From the NCBI RefSeq assembly GCF_040939785.1, contig NZ_CP162553.1:2046001-2110000 (forward strand): a stretch of 64,000 bases of DNA, in the 5' to 3' direction. This document shows, in pieces, positions 43,270 through 52,089 of the stretch. This DNA is from Bradyrhizobium lupini. GTDB lineage: Bacteria; Pseudomonadota; Alphaproteobacteria; Rhizobiales; Xanthobacteraceae. The translations under genes and the position numbers were made by a program. The notes beneath the pieces are model-generated. The model saw only the letters and a list, made by a program, of their open reading frames with translations. It had not been told where the DNA came from and did not search any database. Within the stretch, counting starts at the first letter, position 1. Each line of letters opens with the position of its first letter.

Positions 43270-44349
43270 CTATTTCTCCCCACTCCAGGCGCCTGGGGCA
43301 GCGAGGTCCGGTGAACGGCGGTACACATCCCGAAGGAACTGGTAGTTGACCGTCTGAGCCAGCGGCACGTCTTCCTCACCTAGCTTGGCGAAGAGGAGGA
43401 TGTCCCGAAGCGTCCGCCAGCGGCTTTCGTCGTAGTCGCCGATACGCCCGCCTGTCGGCAATACCAGCGGGCGCTGCTGCTGCAACTCGAATCTCAGCCG
43501 CTCGGAATTCAGCTTGGCCGGGCCGGCGCCACCGAGAACGGGCACGCTCCGTGCATAGTCCGCGTAGGCAAACTGCCATCCTCGAATGAGGCCCTGAAGG
43601 ACATCGGCGATCACGGACGGCTGGTCATGGATGAGATCATTGCTCGCGAAATAGACCTGGCCTGGGACATGGATGCCGTAGTCCTGCGGCTTGATCACGT
43701 TCAGCTTTGCGAAAGTCGGACTGGAGGGATCGGGTTGCTCGTCGATGGCGGCAATGATCGCATCCGCTTCTCCGGCCCGGAGAGCATTGAAGCTGTCGCG
43801 GTCCGGGACCTTGATGATTTGGCTGCGGGGAAGTCCGAGCTGCGCCATCATGGCATCAAAGACGACCTCTCCCTCACTCGCTCTGCGATACCCGACCCGT
43901 TTCCCGACCAGGTCAACCGGCCGCCGCAACCCCGAGCTTTCGAGCGTGAAGATCGCGACCGAGGTATCGAGGAAGCTCGCCGCGAAGGCGGTGACGGGGA
44001 CGCCGCGCCAGCTCGCCAGCAGAAACTTCTGGCCACTCGTCACGCCGATAGCATGTTGGCGTGCAATCGTCTGGACGAAGTCAAGGGCGGGTTGGGCCGC
44101 CAACTCAATGCGGGAGGAGAAATATCCTTCATTCGATGCAGCGAGTTCGCCAGCAAACCTCGCGCCGTACGGCCCATCGAGGAGGAGCTTGACCGCGACG
44201 GGCTCGGAACTCATCGGAGCTCGGACGGGGGTTGCGTCGGGGCGAATAAGGATAAGCACGGTCCCCAACAAGGCCACAACAGCAAGGCCAATGGCGAGGT
44301 AGCGCTTTCCTCTCGGCCGGGCCCGCCGCCGGGACTGGGTTCGAGGCAA
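43270..44349 (-). CDS. NMT1/SsuA-type ABC substrate-binding protein
   Basis: 359 residues. A basic head and one membrane segment (KRYLAIGLAVVALLGTVLIL) anchor it or export it. The body shows the NMT1/THI5-like fold: VKLLLDGPYGARFAGELAAS, EGYFSSRIELA, ASWRGVPVTAFAASFLDTSV, LVGKRVGYRRASEGEVVFDA, ALRAGEADAIIAAIDEQPDP. It probably binds a small organic ligand; no permease or ATPase gene is adjacent. Divergent from the EPS operon start, 170 bases away. Confidence 0.75.
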   Translation of the reverse strand: MPRTQSRRRARPRGKRYLAIGLAVVALLGTVLILIRPDATPVRAPMSSEPVAVKLLLDGPYGARFAGELAASNEGYFSSRIELAAQPALDFVQTIARQHAIGVTSGQKFLLASWRGVPVTAFAASFLDTSVAIFTLESSGLRRPVDLVGKRVGYRRASEGEVVFDAMMAQLGLPRSQIIKVPDRDSFNALRAGEADAIIAAIDEQPDPSSPTFAKLNVIKPQDYGIHVPGQVYFASNDLIHDQPSVIADVLQGLIRGWQFAYADYARSVPVLGGAGPAKLNSERLRFELQQQRPLVLPTGGRIGDYDESRWRTLRDILLFAKLGEEDVPLAQTVNYQFLRDVYRRSPDLAAPGAWSGEK

Positions 44350-44519
44350 CGAGGTCTTCCTAACGGGTTGTGAAATTTAACATATCAGTCGAGGCGAGAT
44401 GGACTACAATGCAGCTTGTGGGGTAAGGTTAATTTTTCCTTCGCCTTGTTTTAACAGCGACTTTGACCGATAGCACGGCTTGTTCGGATAATGAATTTTG
44501 AGTCAGTGGGTTTGGCAGG

Positions 44520-46019
44520 ATGACGATTCTTTCCACTCGACCAGTACCGGTGGCTGATTCTGCGACGGACATTCGTGTGGTCGAGCCAGCGGTTGCGGCG
44601 CCTACAAGTTTTACGCCGAGCTGGATGCGCCCTGTGGTTGTGGAGCGTCTGGTGGGCATGGTCGATGCGGCACTGATCGTGGTCAGCGGGATGGGCTGCG
44701 CGGCCGGTTATCTCCTCGCGAGCGCGGGGGTCGTCGGCAAGGCCGACGTCTATGCCGGGGCGAGCGTTCTAGTCGCCATCAACTTCATCCTGCTGACGAC
44801 GGTGCAGCACGGCTATCGCCTGAAGGCCATCACCAACCTGCCGCGCACGTTCCGGACGACGCTGGCGACGTGGACAGGCTTGTTCGGCGCGCTGCTGGCG
44901 ATCGCCTTCACGATGAAGATCAGCGAGGGGTTCTCCCGCGGCGCCGCGATCTCGTTCTATCTTGTCGGCCTCACCCTCCTCCTCGCCTGGAAGACGGCCG
45001 CCGCGCGCTGGACGGCGCGGGCCCTGCGCACCGGCGCCTTCGCCAACGGACGGGCGATCATGATCGCCGAGTTCGGCCTTGCGGCCTCCTCCAACGCGAT
45101 CGACGACCTCGCCCAGCACGGCTACCGCCTGATGCGCGTGATGGAGATCCCCGCGAAAGACCTCGCCTCGCCGCTGCTGTTGTCCTCGCAGGCGCCCCGC
45201 TTCGAGGAGATGATCACCTATGCGCGCGAGAACCGGATCGAGCACGTTTTCCTGCTGATGAACTGGAGCCGGCAACACGCGATCGACAGCATTCTGGACG
45301 CCCTGAAGATCCTGCCGCTCCCGGTGCATCTCGTGCCGGACGCCAACACGGCGCGCTTCCTGCGCTATCCGCTTGAAGGCACCGGCAACACCTTCACCGC
45401 CGAGCTTCGCCGCGCGCCGCTGTCCTGGAACGAGCGCGCGCTGAAGCGCGCGCTGGACCTCGTCGGCGCCAGTCTTGCGTTTTTCGTGTTCGCGCCGGTG
45501 ATGCTGGTGACCGCGATCCTGATCAAGCTGAGCTCGAAGGGACCGGTGCTTTTCCGCCAGACCCGCCACGGCTTTGGCGGTCGCGCGTTCAAGATCTTCA
45601 AGTTCCGCACCATGCGCGTGCTGGAGGACGGCCCGACGATTCGGCAGGCGGAGAAGAACGACCCGCGCGTCACGCCGATCGGCAAATGGCTGCGCAAGAC
45701 CTCGATCGACGAGCTGCCGCAGCTCTTCAACGTGCTCAAGGGCGAGATGTCGCTGGTCGGCCCGCGCCCGCACGCGGCCGCCCACAACACCGAATATGAG
45801 CAGATCATCGGCAACTACGCCTTCCGCCACCACGTCAAGCCCGGCATCACCGGCTGGGCTCAGGTTAATGGTTATCGCGGAGAAACCCGCACGCTCGACC
45901 TGATGCAGAAGCGCGTGGAGCATGACCTGTGGTACATCAACAACTGGAGCACGGCGCTGGACATCAGGATCCTATTAAGAACTTTGATGGTCAGTTTTGC
46001 CCGCCCAAACGCATATTGA
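44520..46019 (+). CDS. Polyprenyl-phosphate sugar-1-phosphate transferase (WcaJ/PssY type)
   Basis: 499 residues. Four membrane segments in the first 170 residues (LVGMVDAALIVVSGMGCAAG onward), a Rossmann-like CoA-binding domain, a fifth membrane segment (LVGASLAFFVFAPVMLVTAI), and the catalytic bacterial sugar transferase domain: FKIFKFRTM, TSIDELPQLFNVLKGEMSLV, GPRPH. It starts EPS repeat-unit synthesis by moving a hexose-1-phosphate, probably glucose, onto undecaprenyl phosphate. GC-rich, unlike the genes that follow. Confidence 0.93.
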   Translation: MTILSTRPVPVADSATDIRVVEPAVAAPTSFTPSWMRPVVVERLVGMVDAALIVVSGMGCAAGYLLASAGVVGKADVYAGASVLVAINFILLTTVQHGYRLKAITNLPRTFRTTLATWTGLFGALLAIAFTMKISEGFSRGAAISFYLVGLTLLLAWKTAAARWTARALRTGAFANGRAIMIAEFGLAASSNAIDDLAQHGYRLMRVMEIPAKDLASPLLLSSQAPRFEEMITYARENRIEHVFLLMNWSRQHAIDSILDALKILPLPVHLVPDANTARFLRYPLEGTGNTFTAELRRAPLSWNERALKRALDLVGASLAFFVFAPVMLVTAILIKLSSKGPVLFRQTRHGFGGRAFKIFKFRTMRVLEDGPTIRQAEKNDPRVTPIGKWLRKTSIDELPQLFNVLKGEMSLVGPRPHAAAHNTEYEQIIGNYAFRHHVKPGITGWAQVNGYRGETRTLDLMQKRVEHDLWYINNWSTALDIRILLRTLMVSFARPNAY

Positions 46020-46025
46020 GTTGAG

Positions 46026-46637
46026 ATGTTGATGGCCGACAACGTGCGACCGAGGTTTCAGGACCTCTCGCAATCCAAAGCGCCCCCCGGATTCAGAGGT
46101 AGATCCGGTCTGACCGTCTTGTTGTGGCAGACGGTTCAGCAAACCTTGTTTGCTTGGTCGCCCCAGCCTGCATACGGTTGGCGCCGCATGCTGTTGCGAC
46201 TTTTCGGAGCCAAGGTTGGCAAGGGCGTGCTCATAAGGCCAACTGTGCGAGTGACCTATCCGTGGAAAGTGAGGTTAGGAGACCATTGCTGGATTGGCGA
46301 CAACGCTGAACTCTACAGCTTGGGTCCCATCACTATCGGGCAACACGCGGTCGTCTCTCAACGCTCGTATGTCTGCGCAGCCAGCCATGACTATAACGAC
46401 ATCAGTTTTCCGTTGGTCGCAAAAGCTGTCGCAATTGACCGCGAAGCCTGGGTCGCTGCAGATTGTTTCATTGCGCCCGGCGTAACGATCGGAGCCGGGG
46501 CGATAGTTGGCGCACGTAGCACCGTCTTAAAGGATGTGCTCCCTTCTGCGATCATGGCGGGGAGTCCTTTGAAAAAGATCGGAGACAGGCTTCCACCTGC
46601 AACGCGATCGACAACAGCGAATTACGCGGCGGGTTAA
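46026..46637 (+). CDS. WcaF-like colanic acid acetyltransferase
   Basis: 203 residues, 7 bases after the previous gene; alternative start two codons on. The WcaF/CapG pattern LLWQTVQQTLFAWSPQPAYG, WRRMLLRLFGAKVGKGVLIR leads into a left-handed hexapeptide helix (WIGDNAELYSLGPITIGQHA, VVSQRSYVCAASHDYND with catalytic His, FIAPGVTIGAGAIVGARSTV). It O-acetylates a sugar of the repeat unit. Confidence 0.88.
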   Translation: MLMADNVRPRFQDLSQSKAPPGFRGRSGLTVLLWQTVQQTLFAWSPQPAYGWRRMLLRLFGAKVGKGVLIRPTVRVTYPWKVRLGDHCWIGDNAELYSLGPITIGQHAVVSQRSYVCAASHDYNDISFPLVAKAVAIDREAWVAADCFIAPGVTIGAGAIVGARSTVLKDVLPSAIMAGSPLKKIGDRLPPATRSTTANYAAG

Positions 46638-46640
46638 AGC

Positions 46641-47696
46641 ATGAAGTCAGCCTTGTTTGTTAGCTTCGCACCGAGGCACTCCTCGCACGTCCGTCGAATG
46701 CAAGATGCCGCGGCAAGCGAATGCTCGATCGAAGAATACATAACCGAGATCGACAAGACACGCCGGTCGCTATTAGTGCGGATAGCCTCACTAGACTATC
46801 TAAGATTGTTTATGTTCCTCATGCGGTCAAATCATGCAATCTGGTGGCTTTGGGGGGCCGATGCTTGCTTTGTTGGATCTTTAGCGAAACTGTTCAGGCC
46901 CGCGAAACGTCTCATCTGGGACGTCTCTGATATTAATCCGCACCTTCTTAGGCATAAGTTCATCTCACCAGCACTGCGCGCTGTTGAGGCTCTCCTTTTG
47001 AAGCAAGCAGACCGCTTACTGCTTACCTCCCCCGAATTCTACAGCAAGCATTTTTCTGGAAAGATTGATTCTAACAAAGTTGTAGTTGTTGAGAATTATC
47101 TCACGACTGACATGCACCAAGAAAACAAGCAGCCAGTCACCGCCCCCCCCCCGCTGAAGATAGTGTACGCTGGAATCTTCAGGTCAGAGCGGGTTCTCGA
47201 GATTATTGCGACTGTCGCGGAAGAACTTCGCATTGAAGCCGAGTTTAGCCTCTACGGGTACGCGAGCAAGGATATCGATCAGAGATTGCTGTCTCGCCTC
47301 AGCTTGCTCCCAAATGTGCAATTAAAAGGAACATTCACGCACTTGGAAATTCCCGAAATTTGTCATACTCATCACCTGATCTTGGGATTGCTCGATCCAC
47401 ATGCCGATGAAAATGAGCAATGGCTTCTTCCAAATCGCATTTATCATGCGGGCGCCTTCCGAAGGCCGATCCTTACAAACGAGGGCACTTACACCTCCGA
47501 AGTTGTTAAAGAACGCAGGCTTGGCCTAGTTTGTAGCTTCTCGCCTGCAGGGGTAGCCGAAGCTATCCGAAACCTGCTCGCCGAAAATGGCCGTCTCTAT
47601 CACGATCTTCAAGAGGCCATCCCGCAAGACGGATTGTATTTCTTGAAAGGACACTACAGCCAAGTTCTCGATGAGGTCGCGCGTGGTAAAAACTAG
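46641..47696 (+). CDS. Glycosyltransferase, GT-B fold
   Basis: 351 residues, starting 4 bases after the acetyltransferase. GT-B layout: RLIWDVSDINPHLLRHKFIS and DRLLLTSPEFYSKHF in the N-half; IVYAGIFRSERVLEIIATVA, FSLYGYASKDIDQRLLSRLS and LPNRIYHAGAFRRPILTNEG in the C-half. The acceptor and donor cannot be read from sequence. The gene contains a run of ten C (47143-47152), currently in frame. The next gene overlaps its end by 26 bases. Confidence 0.8.
   Translation: MKSALFVSFAPRHSSHVRRMQDAAASECSIEEYITEIDKTRRSLLVRIASLDYLRLFMFLMRSNHAIWWLWGADACFVGSLAKLFRPAKRLIWDVSDINPHLLRHKFISPALRAVEALLLKQADRLLLTSPEFYSKHFSGKIDSNKVVVVENYLTTDMHQENKQPVTAPPPLKIVYAGIFRSERVLEIIATVAEELRIEAEFSLYGYASKDIDQRLLSRLSLLPNVQLKGTFTHLEIPEICHTHHLILGLLDPHADENEQWLLPNRIYHAGAFRRPILTNEGTYTSEVVKERRLGLVCSFSPAGVAEAIRNLLAENGRLYHDLQEAIPQDGLYFLKGHYSQVLDEVARGKN
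47143..47152. repeat. Poly-C tract (10 C) in a glycosyltransferase gene
   Basis: Runs through codons for A-P-P-P. Gain or loss of one C would truncate the enzyme about 175 residues in. Confidence 0.9.
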
Positions 47697-47932
47697 TCCT
47701 GTATTGCTATCCGCCCGAATGCAAAACGTCGCCCTAAAGACCTTCTCCGAAATTGGCCATAGACAATCGTACGAACAGGTACTAGCGGTCGCCCTTCGTG
47801 AGGTTGGGCTTCGGCTAAAGGCAGATCCAGCCAATACTATTGCCGACTTCTTCCCTATGCTTGACGACAATAAAGTCGCCTTCTGTTTGATGGCGATCCG
47901 GAACGCCGCAGCCGGAAGACCTACGGTCGGAC

Positions 47933-47939
47933 TTTTTTT
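47933..47939. repeat. T7 run at first frameshift
   Basis: Eight T would restore LFFRPAECF in frame. Confidence 0.75.
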
Positions 47940-48241
47940 CGGCCGGCTGAATGCTTTCTCACAACGAGTTTCAAGTATCGTTTCAAACGGGCCCTATTCG
48001 CAGTTCTAAGGCGGCTCCCAAAGACGGAAATTATTATTATTCTTCCATTTGGACTAGACGAGCGCTTCAGCAGCGTCGCGACAGGATGGATTCATGACGC
48101 TCAGTTCTGGGACCTGAGCTATTTGCACCCTGCATTGGGAACTTCCCATACGACTGATATCGCCGATCAAGTCAAAGCCTTGGCTGGCAGGCGTCGAGTC
48201 GTGGCTGCTCTTGGTGGTCAAAATGCGATCAAAGGATTTGA

Positions 48242-48248
48242 TTTTTTT
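48242..48248. repeat. T7 run at second frameshift
   Basis: Eight T would give FDFFCDLWNQAPNLREEF in one frame. Confidence 0.75.
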
Positions 48249-48717
48249 GCGACCTCTGGAACCAAGCGCCAAACTTGCGTGAGGAATTTCTCTTTATAAC
48301 TGCGGGGAAAATCGCGTCGGGGCTAAAGGCAGTTGCTCTACAAATGGAGGCGTTAGGCGGAGTCGTATTTGACCGAATGGTTTCAGATGAAGAACTTCTG
48401 AGTTTATATGGAGCTTCCGATCTAGTGTGGAGTTGCTATTCGCCGCACTATAATCAATCGTCTGGCATTTTCGGGAGAGCATTTCAGCTGGGCAAGCCCT
48501 CCCTAGTGCGCGAGAGCTCTTACCTAGCCGATCTAGCAGACATCCTAGAGCACCCAGCGCTGAGGCTGCCCTTCGGCGAAGTCAACTCCGCGTCCGAGCG
48601 ATTGACGACCTGGAAGCCCGAGCCTCAAGATCGCACTAAGATTCTTCGCAAGATCAAGTTCATGAAGGAGCGAGACCTAGCCCTGCTAGCCCGAACATTG
48701 AGGGGGCAGAGAGCTGC

Positions 48718-50100
48718 ATGACCGACTTCAATCTTAAACGTTCTGCTTTATGGTCAATCGCCGAGGTCGCAACCTCCGGCGTAGCGCTGTTCATTCTGTA
48801 TAAATACGTTCTTGCTTCATTAGGCATGAGGTCTCTGGGAATCTGGTCTTTGGTGTTGGCTACGACATCTCTCGCTCGCCTAGGAGATGTCGGCGCGTCA
48901 GCTGGCCTCGCGCGCTTTGTGGCGGAAGCCCTTGCAGACAAGAACGTTATCAAAGCTCGCGATTTTGTGGAGACCGCACTCTGCACCAACATTGCGATTT
49001 ACACAATCGCCAGCATTATACTCACCATTCCGCTCTCAGTCGGGGTGAAATTGCTAGTGCCTGCAGATTCCGCACTTGAGGCTGCGTCACTGATTCCTTA
49101 CGCGCTAGCTTCGTTCGCCCTACTTAACGTCAACGCTGTTATTCTGAGTGCTTTAGTGGGAGCACAAAGAGCGGATCTGAAGTCCAAGATCGTTCTTCTG
49201 AGCACAGTCGCCCAAGTAGCAACCGCACTCATCTGCGTACCCTCTTTTGGCCTTATCGGGATGGGGCTAGGCCAGATCGCACAAAGCGCAGTCTCGATCG
49301 CCATCGCATGGCTCACTTTTAGAAAGCTTGTAGGAACAAACCTGGTGCCTTTTTTCCCCCGTCACTTCGATTTGGGCATCTTTCGTGAACTCTTCAGCTT
49401 TGGGATGAAACTGCAGTTTGCCAATCTGATTTCATTTTCATTTGAACCAGCGACGAAACTTGCGATGTCGTCCGCATGCGGACTTGAGGTCCTAGCAATT
49501 TTCGAAATGGCATATCGACTGGTTCTTCAGGCCCGTCACCTCGTAGTAGCCCCTATGCAGGCGCTCCTTCCTGCATTTGCTCATTTAGGCCAGGAAAGGC
49601 CACATGAGGTAGCTGCCCTCTATGAGAAAACGCTGGCAAAGTCTGCACTCTTTGCGGTCACTGCCCTTCTCTCGACAGGCGCATTCTCTCCCCTAATCTC
49701 TCATCTTTGGCTCGGCTCCTACAACGGTCTCTTCGTAACGTTCACTGTACTCTTGTCCGTTGGCTGGTTACTCAACGCACTGGGAGCGCCAGCCTACCAT
49801 CTCGGCCTGGCTCGAGGCTTAGTAAAATGGAACTTGGCGGGCCACTTAATCACAACCATCGGCAGTCCACTATTGGGATATCTGTTCGGACGGCTTTTTG
49901 GACCAACGGCCTTCGTACTTATGACTTCGGCAGCCTTAGGACTGGGTGCAGTCCTGACGACGGTGCTCAACTGTCGCGATTGCTTGGTCGGCTTATCACC
50001 GTCGATTAGTCGTGCACTAAAGATCATCCTAGAGGAGTTCCGAACACAGAACGAGACTTTGCGCCACCGACTTCGGCTACTTTCGAGGGCACGTCTATGA
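48718..50100 (+). CDS. Wzx-like polysaccharide flippase
   Basis: 460 residues with about 12 membrane segments (ALFILYKYVLASLGMRSLGI, IAIYTIASIILTIPLSVGVK, LLSTVAQVATALICVPSFGL, ALFAVTALLSTGAFSPLISH, and others), the layout of the MOP/PST exporters. It overlaps both neighbours by ATGA. It moves lipid-linked repeat units across the inner membrane. Confidence 0.85.
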   Translation: MTDFNLKRSALWSIAEVATSGVALFILYKYVLASLGMRSLGIWSLVLATTSLARLGDVGASAGLARFVAEALADKNVIKARDFVETALCTNIAIYTIASIILTIPLSVGVKLLVPADSALEAASLIPYALASFALLNVNAVILSALVGAQRADLKSKIVLLSTVAQVATALICVPSFGLIGMGLGQIAQSAVSIAIAWLTFRKLVGTNLVPFFPRHFDLGIFRELFSFGMKLQFANLISFSFEPATKLAMSSACGLEVLAIFEMAYRLVLQARHLVVAPMQALLPAFAHLGQERPHEVAALYEKTLAKSALFAVTALLSTGAFSPLISHLWLGSYNGLFVTFTVLLSVGWLLNALGAPAYHLGLARGLVKWNLAGHLITTIGSPLLGYLFGRLFGPTAFVLMTSAALGLGAVLTTVLNCRDCLVGLSPSISRALKIILEEFRTQNETLRHRLRLLSRARL

Positions 50101-51212
50101 CATTGCGCATTCTTCATCTAGTTCACACACCTCGATATTCGGGTGCGGAAACGCTCGTTTCCGATCTATGCTTGCAGCATAGATCCCTGGGAACTGATGT
50201 CGCTGTAGCCGCATTTTCACCAGCTGAACCTGCCTTCCAAAAGAACTTACGGATCCTGAAGGAGGCTGGAGTAACATTGTTCATCCCGGCTCGTCAGCTG
50301 GGCAAGCACGAGCGTCTCATTCATCTCATTCGGTGTTACGGCCAATATCGTCCGTCGGTAACTTTTGCTCACTCGGTTCTTCCTGCCCTATATGGTCGGT
50401 TAGCCTTAGCAGGCTCGAATAGTGAATCTAGATTCGTTACAGTTTTGCACAGCGCCTCCAACGACGATTTTTCGGACGCATATCTCCGGCTGCTCGAGCG
50501 CATGATCTGGCGACGTGCGGACCATGTTGTTGCCGTCTCGGAGGAGGGACGGAATTCTTACGAGCGGCGCTTCGGCTGTCGAATTCCGACCAGCGTGATT
50601 AAAAATGGGATCGACCTCTCTCAATTTAAGCCGAAGCCGCAACGCGCGGTACGAGAATCTATGAACATCCGGCCGGATCAAAAGATACTGCTTCAGATTG
50701 GGAGGATCTCTCCGGTTAAGCAGCAACACGCATCAGTTGCTGCGCTCGGCACACTAATACGCGAGGGTTACGACGCCACTTTGTGGCTCGCTGGGCTAAC
50801 TGAAGATGCGAACTATGAAGCAACACTGCGAGAAGTCCTTGCGAGACAGTCTCTGAGTGAGCGGGTGGTCTTTCTAGGCAGCCGTGACGACGTGGTTGAC
50901 CTTCTATCCGCAGCCGATCTGTTTCTGATGCCATCTGATCAAGAATCTCAGGGCATCGCTTTTCTGGAGGCTCTTGCATGCAATGTACCCTCGCTCGTCT
51001 CCAATATTTCGGCCTTCCGATTTGCGGCAAATATGGCTAACGTTCGGATAGCAGATCCGCACAGCCCCGATTTTTCGATTGCCGCGAAACAACTTCTTTC
51101 CACAGGTGAGCGCACGCCACGTCAACTCGGTGAGTTTGACATACGACGGACATCGCAAGCATATTTATCTTTAGCCAAAGCATTGGCCAGAGAATCCGCT
51201 TTGGCTAGCTGA
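50097..51212 (+). CDS. GT4-family glycosyltransferase
   Basis: 371 residues, ATGA overlap with the flippase gene. GT-B/GT4 features: LRILHLVHTPRYSGAETLVS, DHVVAVSEEGRNSYERRFGC, IPTSVIKNGIDLSQFKP, LLQIGRISPVKQQHASVAAL, VVFLGSRDDVVDLLSAADLF, LMPSDQESQGIAFLEALACN (E-x7-E). Adds a sugar to the lipid-linked unit on the cytoplasmic side; specificity unknown. Confidence 0.9.
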   Translation: MTLRILHLVHTPRYSGAETLVSDLCLQHRSLGTDVAVAAFSPAEPAFQKNLRILKEAGVTLFIPARQLGKHERLIHLIRCYGQYRPSVTFAHSVLPALYGRLALAGSNSESRFVTVLHSASNDDFSDAYLRLLERMIWRRADHVVAVSEEGRNSYERRFGCRIPTSVIKNGIDLSQFKPKPQRAVRESMNIRPDQKILLQIGRISPVKQQHASVAALGTLIREGYDATLWLAGLTEDANYEATLREVLARQSLSERVVFLGSRDDVVDLLSAADLFLMPSDQESQGIAFLEALACNVPSLVSNISAFRFAANMANVRIADPHSPDFSIAAKQLLSTGERTPRQLGEFDIRRTSQAYLSLAKALARESALAS

Positions 51213-52060
51213 TGGGCTCCAAGACAGCACTCACGATTCTGCTCTATTGCTTGTCAATTGCCCCAATGTATGCTCGATCGCCTTGCATCTATGCATTGGG
51301 AGACAGCTTGACCGCCGCGTATGCTCCTGAGCTTGCAACACGCTTGCCTGAAATCGAAGTCATTAATGCTGGCCTTGGCGGACAAAGCTCTAGATCAATA
51401 GCGGCACGCGCTGGAGCAATTCCAGTGACAGTTGTCATGGATGTTCGCACACCATCTCTCGACGGGCTGACGATCAAAAGTGTCCAGCCCGAGATCCTTG
51501 CCTTCTCAGGCCTGAACGCCGCGGTCGAGGGCAAGCTAAGCGGCGTCCCAGGTCGTTTGAGTTGGAATCGAGCTACTGGATATCGGTTCCAGCCACGTAC
51601 GGCAACACCGCGAGGTACAGCTGCCGAAAACTCTAAGTTCGAAGCCGACCCTTCTGCCTTCGCAGATTGCACGCTGGTTCTCTGGGCAGGCAGAAACGGA
51701 TTTCAGCGCGTAGACGATGTGCTTTCCGACATAGCGGCAATCGTTCTGCACTGGCGCACGCAACGGTTCTACATTTTGAGCATACCCAATGCAGCAGACG
51801 AGCCGCGAGGTAGTGCGTCATACGCCCAAATTCAGGCGATCAATGAAGCCCTGCACTCGAAGTACAACGACAACTACCTGGACATCCGCCGTGCATTGAT
51901 TGACAGAGGCAACACGCTTGAATGTCAGCCCACTTGTACATCAAACGCAGACGACATCATACCAGTAGCACTTAGATCGGATAGGATACATCTGAACCTT
52001 CATGGAAACCGATTCGTCGCTGAGACGATCCGCGATTTAATATTGGGACAGCACCACTAG
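51212..52060 (+). CDS. SGNH/GDSL hydrolase, exported
   Basis: 282 residues, overlapping the previous stop by one base. The signal peptide MGSKTALTILLYCLSIAPMY is followed by the block I motif YALGDSLTAAYA (nucleophile Ser), block II INAGLGGQSSRS, an N-containing block III (LWAGRNGFQ) and the block V pair DRIHLNLHG. It is probably a periplasmic esterase that removes acyl groups from the polysaccharide, countering the acetyltransferase at 46026. Confidence 0.8.
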   Translation: MGSKTALTILLYCLSIAPMYARSPCIYALGDSLTAAYAPELATRLPEIEVINAGLGGQSSRSIAARAGAIPVTVVMDVRTPSLDGLTIKSVQPEILAFSGLNAAVEGKLSGVPGRLSWNRATGYRFQPRTATPRGTAAENSKFEADPSAFADCTLVLWAGRNGFQRVDDVLSDIAAIVLHWRTQRFYILSIPNAADEPRGSASYAQIQAINEALHSKYNDNYLDIRRALIDRGNTLECQPTCTSNADDIIPVALRSDRIHLNLHGNRFVAETIRDLILGQHH

Positions 52061-52089
52061 TTGAGCACTTTCCATCGAGAGCGACGAAA

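Larger units (their letters stand above)
47671..48721 (+). pseudogene. Glycosyltransferase broken by two T-tract frameshifts
   Basis: Frame 1 (47671-47937) reads MQNVALKTFSEIGHRQSYEQ to MAIRNAAAGRPTVGLFF. After a T7 run at 47933-47939 the sense continues in another frame: RPAECFLTTSFKYRFKRALF, IIIILPFGLDERFSSVATGW, RRRVVAALGGQNAIKGFDFF. After a second T7 run at 48242-48248 it returns to a third frame: NLREEFLFITAGKI to the stop at 48721 (YGASDLVWSCYSPHYNQSSG, FGRAFQLGKPSLVRE). One extra T in each run would restore a single frame of about 350 codons. The C-terminal part has the donor-binding look of a GT-B enzyme. Confidence 0.75.

Noticed and set aside
44769..45923. 384-codon minus-strand ORF
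   Set aside because: It is exactly antisense to the well-supported sugar transferase gene, in a GC-rich region where antisense frames stay open through codon bias. It has no domain or ribosome site.
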